A stretch of DNA of 33,331 nucleotides from Stenotrophomonas sp. 278 (GTDB taxonomy: Bacteria; Pseudomonadota; Gammaproteobacteria; Xanthomonadales; Xanthomonadaceae), in assembly GCF_003935715.1 (NCBI RefSeq), contig NZ_RHPP01000033.1:1-33331 (forward strand), in the 5' to 3' direction. The notes under the pieces were generated by a model that made no database searches, had not been told where the DNA came from, and worked only from the letters and a program-made list of their open reading frames with translations. The first letter of the stretch is position 1; every line of letters begins with the position of its first letter. Positions 7,675 through 17,258 of this stretch are shown here, piece by piece. Both the position numbers and the translations under genes were made by a program.

Positions 7675-8991
7675 TCATTCCAACGCATACCGCAGGACAA
7701 ATAACCCGGCCACCAGCCACACCGCCGGGTGCACATTCCGCCAGCGCCCGGTACCCGCTTTCAGTACCGCATAGGCGATGAACCCGAACGCCAACCCATT
7801 CGCAATCGAATAAGTAAACGGCATCGCCAGCGCACATAGCGCGGCAGGCACCGACTCGGTCAGATCACCCCAGTCCACATCCACCAGCTCACGCAGCATC
7901 AGCCCAGCGACGAACAGCAGCGCCGGGGCGGTGGCATAACCGGGCACCATCGCCGCCAGCGGCGAAAACAGCAGGGCGGCCAGGAACAGCGCGGCCACCA
8001 CCAGCGCGGTCAGCCCGGTACGGCCACCGGCCTGAACCCCAGAGGCGCTTTCAGCAAACGCGGTGGTGCTGCTGGTGCCCAGCATCGAGCCGGCGACAAT
8101 GGCGGTGCTGTCGGCGAGCAGGGCACGACCAAAGCGCTTCTGTGCACCGGGCAGCTTCAGCAGGCCCGCGCGTCCGACCACGCCGTAGAGCGTGCCGGTG
8201 GCGTCGAATACTTCGACCAGCACGAACACCAGCACCACCTGCAGCAATACGGCCAGCGGCGCGCCGCCGTCGTGGTGGAGCAGGCCGGGCAGATCGAGCT
8301 GCAGGAAGGTCGGAGCGAGGCTGGGCGGCAGCGACACCAGCCCTTGATACTGCACGTCGCCCAGCGCCCACGCGGCGGCAGTCACGGCCAGGATGCCAAT
8401 CAGAATCGCACCGCGCACCCTGCGTGCTTCAAGAATGGCGATCAGCAGGAACCCGGCCAGGGCCAGCAGCGGCGGCGCGGTGTTGAGTGGTCCCAAGGTC
8501 ACCAGCGTATCGGCGTTGGCAACGATGACGCCGGACTTCTGCAGGGCAATGATGGCCAGGAACAGGCCGATGCCGGCGACGATGGCGGCGCGCAGCGAAG
8601 TCGGAATGCCCGCCACCAGCCAGGCGCGCACGCCGGTCAGCGACAACGCCAGAAACACCAGCCCACTGATGAACACCGCGCCCAATGCCTGCTGCCACGG
8701 CAGCCCGGCGGCACCCACCACGGTGAACGCAAAGAACGCATTCAGGCCCATGCCCGGAGCCATGCCGACCGGGAAGTTGGCGGCAAACGCCATCACCACC
8801 GACCCCAACGCGGCGGCCAGACAGGTGGCCACGAACACCGCCCCCGGATCCATGCCGGTGGTGGCGAGGATGTCCGGATTGACGAACACGATGTACGACA
8901 TCGTCAGGAAGGTGGTCAGCCCAGCCAGCAGTTCGGTACGCACCGAGGTGCCGTGTTGCTGGAGCTCAAACAGGCGTTCAAACAAGTTCAT
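7675..8991 (-). CDS. NCS2 family purine permease (AzgA-type)
   Basis: A 438-residue inner-membrane transporter for purine bases, most like the AzgA branch (hypoxanthine, guanine or adenine with protons). It begins MNLFERLFELQQHGTSVRTE, typical of this branch, followed by about twelve to fourteen hydrophobic segments. Family signatures are the FVNPDILATTGMD stretch after helix 1, FPVGMAPGMGLNAFFAF in the substrate region, and the DATGTLYGVVGRAG and GTSSTTAFAESASGVQAGGR segments in the second half. The ATG at 8991 is chosen on family grounds; the frame stays open further upstream but that part (to 9093) runs through a repeat. No clear Shine-Dalgarno is seen. A structured repeat lies about 70 bases upstream of the start and could be in its leader. 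Which purine is carried cannot be decided here. Confidence 0.92.
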   Translation of the reverse strand: MNLFERLFELQQHGTSVRTELLAGLTTFLTMSYIVFVNPDILATTGMDPGAVFVATCLAAALGSVVMAFAANFPVGMAPGMGLNAFFAFTVVGAAGLPWQQALGAVFISGLVFLALSLTGVRAWLVAGIPTSLRAAIVAGIGLFLAIIALQKSGVIVANADTLVTLGPLNTAPPLLALAGFLLIAILEARRVRGAILIGILAVTAAAWALGDVQYQGLVSLPPSLAPTFLQLDLPGLLHHDGGAPLAVLLQVVLVFVLVEVFDATGTLYGVVGRAGLLKLPGAQKRFGRALLADSTAIVAGSMLGTSSTTAFAESASGVQAGGRTGLTALVVAALFLAALLFSPLAAMVPGYATAPALLFVAGLMLRELVDVDWGDLTESVPAALCALAMPFTYSIANGLAFGFIAYAVLKAGTGRWRNVHPAVWLVAGLFVLRYALE

Positions 8992-9061
8992 GGTCAGGCC
9001 CAGGTATCGCGGATCGGTTCGGGGGACGCCGCTGTTGCCATCCGTATTGCGAAATCTATCG

Positions 9062-9174
9062 GGGAGCGGGCCGGATGTCCTCCGGAGGGACACTCCACGG
9101 CATGGATGCCGTGGAGTAGCCTACATGGACGTACTTGCGGCGTGTCCCGGAGCGAGGGCATCCGGCCCGCTCCC
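9062..9174 (-). repeat. Structured intergenic repeat, copy A
   Basis: A 73-base core (9082-9154) is identical, base for base, to the reverse complement of 11719-11791. The core holds a middle stem GGGACAC (9087-9093) with GTGTCCC (9142-9148) and an inner hairpin of 11 base pairs (9093-9103 with 9106-9116). Outer arms 9062-9077 and 9159-9174 are a perfect 16-base inverted repeat whose sequence differs from that of copy B. It lies 3' of ettA and 5' of the purine permease gene, both on the minus strand. Confidence 0.8.
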
Positions 9175-9221
9175 GCATGTGGTAATCAAAACGCCGCTCT
9201 TCGCGCAGAATCAATCGAAGC

Positions 9222-9255
9222 GTGAAACAAACCGGCCGCGCAGTGCGCGGCCGGT
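9222..9255 (-). terminator. Intrinsic terminator of ettA
   Basis: ACCGGCCGCGC (9231-9241) and GCGCGGCCGGT (9245-9255) form a perfect 11-base stem with an AGT loop. On the minus strand the stem is followed by TTGTTTC, and it starts a few bases after the ettA stop codon. Confidence 0.8.
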
Positions 9256-9261
9256 AGCTGA

Positions 9262-10926
<1,665 letters not shown>

Positions 10927-10937
10927 GGGCTCTCCGA

Positions 10938-10969
10938 GGGCGCAATCCTGCGCCCGTTCCGTCAGGAAC
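10938..10969 (-). promoter_or_regulatory. Two adjacent hairpins in the ettA leader
   Basis: GGGCGCA (10938-10944) pairs with TGCGCCC (10949-10955), and directly beside it GTTCC (10956-10960) pairs with GGAAC (10965-10969). Both would fold in the ettA 5' untranslated RNA just before the ribosome site. Function is unknown. Confidence 0.4.
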
Positions 10970-10997
10970 AGTCGCAGTGGGAATTGGGATGTCGCCA

Positions 10998-11003
10998 ATT
11001 ATA
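10998..11003 (-). promoter_or_regulatory. Consensus -10 box upstream of ettA
   Basis: The minus strand reads TATAAT here, about 70 bases before the ettA start codon. A TTGTCA upstream (11015-11020) is only 11 bases away, too close for a standard -35, so the rest of the promoter is not recognised. Confidence 0.45.
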
Positions 11004-11083
11004 GCCGGAAGCGGTGACAACCGCCGGACAGCTCGGCCGGTGGGGCTTGCCGCCGCCTGAATGGGCCGTCAAGCGGGGAGAAA

Positions 11084-11112
11084 TGGAAACCGTTTCCAGC
11101 CGGAAACCGTTC
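11084..11112. promoter_or_regulatory. Palindromic operator candidate before the RcnB-like gene
   Basis: TGGAAAC (11084-11090), a central C and GTTTCCA (11092-11098) form a perfect palindrome. The half GGAAACCGTT recurs at 11102-11111, 17 bases further on, with the right arm decayed. The shape resembles LacI-family operators, but no regulator gene is adjacent. Confidence 0.4.
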
Positions 11113-11164
11113 AGACGCCGTCCGCATGATGGAAAGCGTCACTTCCCACCCAGCGAGAAACGCC

Positions 11165-11656
11165 ATGCGCATGAATCGAATTGTGGTCGGTACCGTTGCC
11201 GCGCTGCTGGCAGTGGGAACCGTCGCCCCGGCTTTTGCCGACGACCACCGCGGTCGCGGCCACGGCCACGACCGCCGCGAGTGGCGCGATGACCGTCGCG
11301 AACGGCGGGACGACCGCCGTGAGTGGCGTGATGATCGCCGGGAATGGCGCGATGATCGCCGCGAGGCCCGCCATGACCGTCGCTACTACAGCCCCGGCTA
11401 CTACCACCGTCCGGCCCCGCCGCCGCGCGTGGTCTATCGCCCGGCTCCGCGCCCGGTCTACGGCTACGGCTGGCAGCGTGGGCACCGCTACCGGGATTAC
11501 TACCGGGGCCCGGTCTACGTGGTCAACGATTACGGCCGCTATTCCGTCCGTCGTCCGCCGCACGGCCACCACTGGATCCGCGACGACCGCGGCAACCTGC
11601 TGCTGGTCGCGATCGCCACCGGGATCATCGCGGACTTCGTTATCAACGGGCGTTGA
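11165..11656 (+). CDS. RcnB-like periplasmic protein with charged heptad repeats
   Basis: A small secreted protein of 163 residues with a clear signal peptide (MRMNRIVVGTVAALLAVGTVAPAFA). It continues with a His/Arg/Asp-rich segment made of five 7-residue units of the form RREWRDD (11273-11377) and a Tyr/Pro/Arg-rich linker. The C-terminal region contains YVVNDYGRYSVRRPPHGHHW and ends LLVAIATGIIADFVINGR. This C-terminal pattern matches the RcnB family, whose E. coli member is a periplasmic protein needed for nickel and cobalt homeostasis; metal binding here is inference, though the His-rich stretch fits. The ATG at 11165 starts a good signal peptide; an ATG at 11171 is also possible and one at 11126 would spoil the signal. 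The gene is alone and is followed by a structured repeat. Confidence 0.8.
   Translation: MRMNRIVVGTVAALLAVGTVAPAFADDHRGRGHGHDRREWRDDRRERRDDRREWRDDRREWRDDRREARHDRRYYSPGYYHRPAPPPRVVYRPAPRPVYGYGWQRGHRYRDYYRGPVYVVNDYGRYSVRRPPHGHHWIRDDRGNLLLVAIATGIIADFVINGR
11273..11377 (+). repeat. Five 21-base in-frame tandem repeats in the RcnB-like gene
   Basis: Five consecutive 21-base units each encode a heptapeptide of the type RRE(W/R/A)R(D/H)D. The third and fourth units have the same peptide but differ in codon wobble positions, so the array is not very recent. Confidence 0.85.
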
Positions 11657-11697
11657 TCGGGTTCCTGCAAACGGCGGCGTTTCAATTCATCCGTGCT

Positions 11698-11812
11698 GGG
11701 GAGGCCGTCAGGCAGCCCCGCTCCGGGACACGCCGCAAGTACGTCCATGTAGGCTACTCCACGGCATCCATGCCGTGGAGTGTCCCTCCGGGGACTACCT
11801 GACGGCCTCCCC
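11698..11812 (+). repeat. Structured intergenic repeat, copy B
   Basis: The core at 11719-11791 is the exact 73-base reverse complement of the core at 9082-9154. It carries the same middle stem (11725-11731 with 11780-11786) and inner hairpin. Outer arms 11698-11712 and 11798-11812 are a perfect 15-base inverted repeat unrelated in sequence to the arms of copy A. It begins 42 bases after the RcnB-like stop codon, in the same orientation to that gene as copy A has to ettA. Confidence 0.8.
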
Positions 11813-11861
11813 TCATGCATCGCGCAATGCGGCCGGAACAATCCACTTCGCCGCAGGGGAT

Positions 11862-11892
11862 GGCCGGTAGCGTCGGTCGACAGACGACGGCC
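11862..11892 (+). repeat. Possible degenerate SMAG element
   Basis: GTAG at 11867-11870 is followed by CGTCG and, nine bases later, CGACG; GGCCG and CGGCC flank the whole. The stem is imperfect. The rest of the convergent gap 11813-12016 shows only an 18-base near-palindrome at 11929-11946 and no gene. Confidence 0.4.
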
Positions 11893-12016
11893 GTGAAATG
11901 ATCAACATCCGGTAACGCATGACCCCAAATCGACACCGGTGTTGATCCGGCATTTTCCGTGGCCACCGACCCGCCAAACCTGGAAACCGCTGCCCCCCGG
12001 CTGTTCGCCAGAATGC

Positions 12017-12047
12017 AAAAGGGGTGCCGGGCAAAGCCCGGCACCCC
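12017..12047 (-). terminator. Intrinsic terminator of the first autotransporter gene
   Basis: GGGGTGCCGGGC (12021-12032) and GCCCGGCACCCC (12036-12047) pair perfectly over 12 bases with an AAA loop. On the minus strand the stem is followed by TTTTGC, so it would stop transcription about 35 bases after the autotransporter stop codon. Confidence 0.88.
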
Positions 12048-12082
12048 CACATACTGCGTGCAATCGCAATGCAGTTCGAGCG

Positions 12083-15000
12083 TTAGAACCCGACCGACCA
12101 GTCCAGCTGCGCGCCCAGCTCGCGCTGGTCGCCACCACGACGGCCCTGCACCTGCAGCGAGACGCGGCTGTTGGCACTGGGGCTGATCGCCACGCCCAGC
12201 TGCGCCAGCGCCGTGCTGCGCGCCAGCGGCGTCCCCGCGATGCTGAAGTCGCGCGTGCCGGCCACGAAACGGGCATCGGCCACCGGCAGACGGTCGCCGT
12301 CGGCGTATTGCCAGCCGACCCGCGCGGTCAGCACCGCACGATCGCGCTGGCCGCCGCTGATGTCCCAGTCGGCCTTCAGCGCTGCAACGCCTGTGCGGTA
12401 ATCACTGTCTGCCGAGCCGATCACCAGCGCGCTGTCACCGCCACGTTCCTGGCTGCCATCGCTGTCCAGATTCACCTGCGCCAGCTCGATTTCCGGCGTG
12501 AGCTGCAGGCGCGAAGCCTGGAAGGTCCAGCCTGCACGCACAAAAGCCGTGGTGCCGGTGGCGTCTTCGCGTGCGGTCAGGGTCTCGCTCAGCGTGCTGC
12601 CCACCTGCGCGGTGCGGGTGCTGTCGGTGCGGTAGTCCGCGCGGGTCACGCCGCCACGCAGGCGCAGACCTTCCCACTGGTACGCCGCATACACGCCGTA
12701 CTCGGTGCTGTCCGTCTCGGCGTGGCCGGTACCGCTGCGCAGGCGCGTTTCCAGACGCTGCTGGCCTGCGGCGACGCCCACTTCCAGCGCTTCGCCGACC
12801 TGCCAGCCGGCACCGGCCATCAGGCCGTCCTGCGACACGCGCGTCGCCGTGCTGTTGGAGGTGGCATCGGTGCGCTGCTGACCACCGCTGCCGGCGAGCC
12901 ACACGCGCACGCCCGGCGCAATGTCGCCGCTGATCGCGCGGCCATCCAGATGACGGTCGATGCCGTCATGCAGGAAGCGGTTCTGCAGCAGGCTGCCGCG
13001 ATGGGTGGCATGCACCTCACCGCTCAGGCTGTCGAAGGCCGGCACCACCTGCGGTACTTCCAGGCGCACCACGGCGTCATAGACCGCGTTGCCTTCGCCG
13101 AGCGCTTCCACCGCGCCGGCCACTTCCTTCTGGTTGGGGTTGACCACCACGTCCGGGAACGCGAGCTGCACGTCCGGCATCGACACGTCGTTGCGGGCCA
13201 TGGTCAGGTAGACGTTGTTGGCGTCGTAGCTCAGGGTCGGGTCGAGGAAGGCCAGGTTGCTGGTCACGCCCGAGAACGTGCCGTCAACGCCGCCTGCAGC
13301 GGTCAGCAGGTGGTAGCGGGTGGACGGTGCCCAGTCGCCGTCGGTGGCCACGGCCACGGTGTTGGCCTGGCCCAGCAGGGCGCTGCCGCCGACCGACACG
13401 AAGTCACTCGCACCGTTCGCCGCCAGGTCCACCTGGAAGGTCGAGCTGTCGTCAAAGTTGAGCACGCCGGCGATGTCCAGGCGGCTGATCGTCGCGCCGA
13501 TGTTGCTGCCCGGCGACAGGGTGCTGCCGCCGCTGACGAATACGTTGCCAAGGCTGCCGTTGCCGGTCAGCCAGCCACCACGGGTGACCTGCACGTCGCC
13601 ACCGAGCGAACCGGTCACGTTGAGCTGGCCACCGTTGATCACGGTGGTGCCGGTGAAGGCGCTACTGTCGCCACTCAGGGTCAGCGAATGACGGCCCTGG
13701 CGCAGGAAGCCGCTGCCGCTGATCTGGCCGGCGTAGCTCAGCACGCGGGTGGTGTCGGTCTCGAAGGTGGCACCACTGCCGATCTCGATGTTGCCGCCGT
13801 TGAGCGCGTTGCCGGTGACGCGCAGGGTGCCTGCTTCCACGCGGGTCTCGCCCACGGTGCCGCCGCCCAGGGTCAGGGTGCCGGTACCGGTCTTGGTCAG
13901 TGCGTTGCCATTGTTGCCACTGACGTTGCCCGACAACGTGGCACTTTCGGTGCCGTCAACGTTGACCGCCACGTCCCCCTGCAGGTCCACCGAGTTGCTG
14001 AGGTTCACGCCGTCGAACAGGCTCAGCGAGGTGCCGCCGGCCATCCCCAGCCAGCCACCGCCCAGCGCCTGGCTGCCGCCCACCACCAGAGCACCGTCGT
14101 CAACCTGCAGACCGCCCGTCCATGCGCTGTTGTCGACGTTGGCCAGGTTCAAGGTGGCGATGCCGGTCTTGGTCAGACGGCCGGTGCCGCTGATCGTGCC
14201 GCGCACCAGCACGGACTGGTCGGCGTCCAGCACGGAATCCGCGCCAACCTTGATTTCGCTGTCCACGCGCAGTGCGGTGCTGGCACGCAGCGTGCCGCCA
14301 TTGAGCTCGACCCAGCCCATTCCATTGGCACCGGTGGTGATGGTGGCGAAGCTGCCCGCGCCGGTCATGTCCAGCGTGGCACCCGGGCCCAGCAACACAT
14401 ATCCGGCACCGAAGTTGCCTTCGCCCAGGGCGATGTTCCCGCGTACGGTAGCCACTGCGCCATCGCGTACGTCGAAGCGACCGTAGCCGTTCACGCCCAG
14501 GCGCAGCGCGCCACTGGCCCAGGTCGTACCAGCATCGGAGATCAGCGCGGTGCCGACGCCCGACGAGGTCAGGCCGAAGGTGATGTTGTTGAACTGACCT
14601 GCGGCCCCGTCGCGCAGCTCGATCGAACCCACGCCCGCGTTGCCGACGGTCATTGTGGTGCCACTGTGGGTGAAGGTGGAGCCGTCGCCGGTCACCAACA
14701 GGCTGCCACGCGAACGATTGCTGGCGTTCAGCGCCAGATTGCCCAGCAGCAGGTCGCCACCGACTTCCGCAGAGGCACCGTTGCCCACGGTGAGTGTGCC
14801 CTGTCCGTATTCGCCCAGGGTCAGTTTCGTGCTGTTGAACCAGCGACTGCCGGCACCACTGATCACGGCACTGCCGACGGCGGGCCGGGTGTTGCCGACG
14901 ATCGCCGCCTGGCTGGTCATCTGGGCACCGGCGGAAACCTGTACCGTGCCGTTTCCTTCGTTACCGAGGAACAGGTTGCGGCCAGTATGGAACAGCGAGT

Positions 15001-15628
15001 CGGTGCCGGTCACGGTGAGCAGTCCGCGCCCGGTGGGGCCCGCACCGATGTAGGAATCGGTTCCCATGGTGAGCACGCCTCCTTGATCGATATCGACCTG
15101 GCCGTAGCCGAGGTGGCCGACCCCGATGGTCGTCAGCGAGGTCCAGCGCGAGCCCGCTCCGGAAATGGTCACGCGACCATCGGCGGTGGCGGAGGTGCCG
15201 GCACGGTCGCCGGTGCCCACGAAGATGGTGGCCGAGGTCAACTGACCGCCGCCGGAGATCGCCAGGTTGCCGCGGCTGGTGTAGCCGACGTGGATGTGAG
15301 CGGTCTGCTCGCCCTGTGCGGTGACTTCGGCAGTGCGGAGGCCGTCGATGTAGGCGGCGGCCGAATTGCTGGTGGGCTCGCCGAATTCCCAGTTGCCGCC
15401 CAGGCCCCAGCTGTTGTCGATGGTGCCGCGGAACTCGTTCCAGCCGTTGAGGCCGGCGAACGCTGAGGGCGCGAAGCAGCCCAGAGCAATCGCGGTGGAG
15501 AGAGCGGCCAGCTGCGGCGCACGGCGCGCGGCGGAGGACGAGACGGTGCTGCGGCTGCGGGCGAATTCGGACACAACCTGCACGCACTTCAGCGCGTGAT
15601 TGAAGACCACGCGATACACATGATTCAC
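12083..15628 (-). CDS. Type Va autotransporter adhesin with extended signal peptide
   Basis: A 1181-residue self-secreted surface protein. The N-terminus NHVYRVVFNHALKCVQVVSE is an extended signal peptide region, followed by a normal signal ending in APSAFA (cleavage after residue 58). The first half of the passenger has beta-helix repeats of about 40-50 residues around SGAGSRW and IGxxGxGxVxVxxG. The second half has autotransporter-associated strand repeats such as LTKTGTGTLTLGGG. The beta-barrel spans about 905-1181 and ends in Phe, as barrel proteins do. No protease or lipase motif is seen, so adhesion or biofilm formation is the likely role. The start is a GTG at 15628, because the extended signal begins there and AGGGG precedes it. 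That ribosome site is partly inside a hairpin in the leader. Confidence 0.9.
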   Translation of the reverse strand: MNHVYRVVFNHALKCVQVVSEFARSRSTVSSSAARRAPQLAALSTAIALGCFAPSAFAGLNGWNEFRGTIDNSWGLGGNWEFGEPTSNSAAAYIDGLRTAEVTAQGEQTAHIHVGYTSRGNLAISGGGQLTSATIFVGTGDRAGTSATADGRVTISGAGSRWTSLTTIGVGHLGYGQVDIDQGGVLTMGTDSYIGAGPTGRGLLTVTGTDSLFHTGRNLFLGNEGNGTVQVSAGAQMTSQAAIVGNTRPAVGSAVISGAGSRWFNSTKLTLGEYGQGTLTVGNGASAEVGGDLLLGNLALNASNRSRGSLLVTGDGSTFTHSGTTMTVGNAGVGSIELRDGAAGQFNNITFGLTSSGVGTALISDAGTTWASGALRLGVNGYGRFDVRDGAVATVRGNIALGEGNFGAGYVLLGPGATLDMTGAGSFATITTGANGMGWVELNGGTLRASTALRVDSEIKVGADSVLDADQSVLVRGTISGTGRLTKTGIATLNLANVDNSAWTGGLQVDDGALVVGGSQALGGGWLGMAGGTSLSLFDGVNLSNSVDLQGDVAVNVDGTESATLSGNVSGNNGNALTKTGTGTLTLGGGTVGETRVEAGTLRVTGNALNGGNIEIGSGATFETDTTRVLSYAGQISGSGFLRQGRHSLTLSGDSSAFTGTTVINGGQLNVTGSLGGDVQVTRGGWLTGNGSLGNVFVSGGSTLSPGSNIGATISRLDIAGVLNFDDSSTFQVDLAANGASDFVSVGGSALLGQANTVAVATDGDWAPSTRYHLLTAAGGVDGTFSGVTSNLAFLDPTLSYDANNVYLTMARNDVSMPDVQLAFPDVVVNPNQKEVAGAVEALGEGNAVYDAVVRLEVPQVVPAFDSLSGEVHATHRGSLLQNRFLHDGIDRHLDGRAISGDIAPGVRVWLAGSGGQQRTDATSNSTATRVSQDGLMAGAGWQVGEALEVGVAAGQQRLETRLRSGTGHAETDSTEYGVYAAYQWEGLRLRGGVTRADYRTDSTRTAQVGSTLSETLTAREDATGTTAFVRAGWTFQASRLQLTPEIELAQVNLDSDGSQERGGDSALVIGSADSDYRTGVAALKADWDISGGQRDRAVLTARVGWQYADGDRLPVADARFVAGTRDFSIAGTPLARSTALAQLGVAISPSANSRVSLQVQGRRGGDQRELGAQLDWSVGF

Positions 15629-15630
15629 AA

Positions 15631-15670
15631 GCCAACCCCTGTTTGAAAGAAAACGATTCCCTGGGTTGGC
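15631..15670 (-). promoter_or_regulatory. Leader hairpin overlapping the autotransporter ribosome site
   Basis: In the minus-strand transcript GCCAACCC (15663-15670) can pair perfectly with GGGTTGGC (15631-15638). The second arm takes in most of the AGGGG ribosome site and ends two bases before the GTG start codon. The 24-base loop is A/T-rich. This could hold translation down until opened, but no function is shown by sequence alone. Confidence 0.5.
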
Positions 15671-15818
15671 AATAACGGCCGCCGGCTGAACGTCTTTAAG
15701 TTTCGAGATCAATTAAACTGAACAATTCAAGGAACGGCGTCCCAATTCAGCTATTTGGCCGGATGTGCACAGCCGCCTGCCGGGCCCTCCGGCACGGGCC
15801 AGCCCGGCCTGCCGGCCT

Positions 15819-15824
15819 TACAAT
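15819..15824 (+). promoter_or_regulatory. Probable -10 element of glyA
   Basis: TACAAT lies about 40 bases before the glyA start codon. The same hexamer precedes the FMN riboswitch at 19698-19703. No convincing -35 box is seen at the usual distance. Confidence 0.5.
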
Positions 15825-15863
15825 GGAAGGCTGCCGTTCCCCTCACCCTGCCTGGAGTAAGCG

Positions 15864-17117
15864 ATGTTCCCGCGTGACGTCCGCATCGAAACCTACGATC
15901 CCGAACTGGCCAAGGCCATGGCTGCTGAAGTCCAGCGCCAGGAAGACCATGTGGAGCTGATCGCCAGCGAGAACTACACCAGCCCGGCGGTGATGGAAGC
16001 CCAGGGCAGCCAGCTGACCAACAAGTACGCCGAGGGCTACCCGGGCAAGCGTTACTACGGCGGTTGTGAGTACGTGGACGTGGCCGAACAGCTGGCCATC
16101 GACCGCCTCAAGCAGCTGTTCGATGCCGATTACGCCAACGTGCAGCCGCACAGCGGCTCGCAGGCCAACCAGGCGGTGTACTTCGCCCTGCTGCAGCCGG
16201 GCGACACCATCCTCGGCATGAGCCTGGCCCACGGCGGTCACCTGACCCACGGAGCCAAGGTCAATGCGTCGGGCAAGATCTTCAACGCCGTGCAGTACGG
16301 GGTGAACGAGCAGGGCCTGATCGATTACGACGAAGTCGAGCGCCTGGCACTGGAGCACAAGCCGAAGATGGTCGTGGCCGGTTTCTCGGCCTACTCGCAG
16401 GTGATCGACTGGGCACGCTTCCGCGCCATTGCCGACAAGGTCGGGGCCTACCTGTTCGTGGACATGGCCCACGTGGCCGGCCTGATCGCTGCTGGCGTCT
16501 ACCCGAGCCCGCTGCCGCATGCGCACGTGGTCACCTCGACCACCCACAAGACCCTGCGCGGCCCACGTGGCGGCATCATCGTGGCCAAGGGCGCGGGCGA
16601 GGAAATCGAGAAGAAGCTGCAGTCGGTGGTGTTCCCGGGCATCCAGGGTGGCCCGCTGATGCACGTCATCGCCGCCAAGGCCGTGGCATTCAAGGAAGCG
16701 CTGGAGCCGGGCTTCAAGACCTACCAGGCCCAGGTCGTGAAGAACGCCCAGGCGATGGCCACCACCCTGATCGCGCGTGGCTACAAGATCGTCTCCGGTG
16801 GTACCCAGAACCACCTGATGCTGGTCGACATGATCGGCAAGGACGTGTCCGGCAAGGACGCGGAAGCCGCGCTGGGCAAGGCCCACATCACCGTCAACAA
16901 GAACTCGGTGCCGAACGACCCACGCTCGCCGTTCGTGACCTCGGGCCTGCGCCTGGGCACCCCGGCCGTGACCACCCGTGGCTACACCGAGCAGGACTGC
17001 GTCGAGCTGGCCAACCTGATCGCCGACGTGCTGGATGCACCGGCCGACGAGGCCGTGATCGCCCGCGTGCGTGACGCGGTCAGCGCGCAGTGCCGCAAGT
17101 ACCCGGTCTACGGGTAA
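15864..17117 (+). CDS. glyA: Serine hydroxymethyltransferase
   Basis: A PLP enzyme that interconverts serine and glycine while loading tetrahydrofolate with a one-carbon unit, in the cytoplasm. The product is 417 residues, the usual bacterial length. Conserved features are [19 protein letters not shown] near the N-terminus, the [20 protein letters not shown] segment, [18 protein letters not shown], and the PLP lysine at residue 229 within [20 protein letters not shown] eight bases upstream (15853-15856) supports the ATG at 15864. A TTCG-loop terminator follows, so glyA appears to be its own unit, although nrdR and ribD follow in the same direction. Confidence 0.98.
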   Translation: MFPRDVRIETYDPELAKAMAAEVQRQEDHVELIASENYTSPAVMEAQGSQLTNKYAEGYPGKRYYGGCEYVDVAEQLAIDRLKQLFDADYANVQPHSGSQANQAVYFALLQPGDTILGMSLAHGGHLTHGAKVNASGKIFNAVQYGVNEQGLIDYDEVERLALEHKPKMVVAGFSAYSQVIDWARFRAIADKVGAYLFVDMAHVAGLIAAGVYPSPLPHAHVVTSTTHKTLRGPRGGIIVAKGAGEEIEKKLQSVVFPGIQGGPLMHVIAAKAVAFKEALEPGFKTYQAQVVKNAQAMATTLIARGYKIVSGGTQNHLMLVDMIGKDVSGKDAEAALGKAHITVNKNSVPNDPRSPFVTSGLRLGTPAVTTRGYTEQDCVELANLIADVLDAPADEAVIARVRDAVSAQCRKYPVYG

Positions 17118-17123
17118 TGCCAA

Positions 17124-17150
17124 GGGCCGCCGGGTTCGCCCGGCGGCCTT
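17124..17150 (+). terminator. Intrinsic terminator of glyA
   Basis: GGCCGCCGGG (17125-17134) and CCCGGCGGCC (17139-17148) form a perfect 10-base stem closed by a TTCG tetraloop, eight bases after the stop codon. Only two T residues follow. Confidence 0.75.
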
Positions 17151-17258
17151 CGCGGCCCGGTCGGAACCGGCCGCCATTTGCTGTGAACGGGGCTTCTCAG
17201 GTACCTTTGCGACGCTGCGGTGACCGCAGCATGACGATTTTTCGATGCAAGGCGCTTC

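Noticed and set aside
10998-11020. TTGTCA and TATAAT read together as a complete ettA promoter
   Set aside because: The spacing is only 11 bases, far below the usual 16-18; only the -10 was kept.
11939-15466. Very long plus-strand open frame opposite the first autotransporter
   Set aside because: It is the antisense shadow of a GC-rich repetitive gene. It has no ribosome site and its product is low-complexity; the minus strand carries the signal peptide and barrel.
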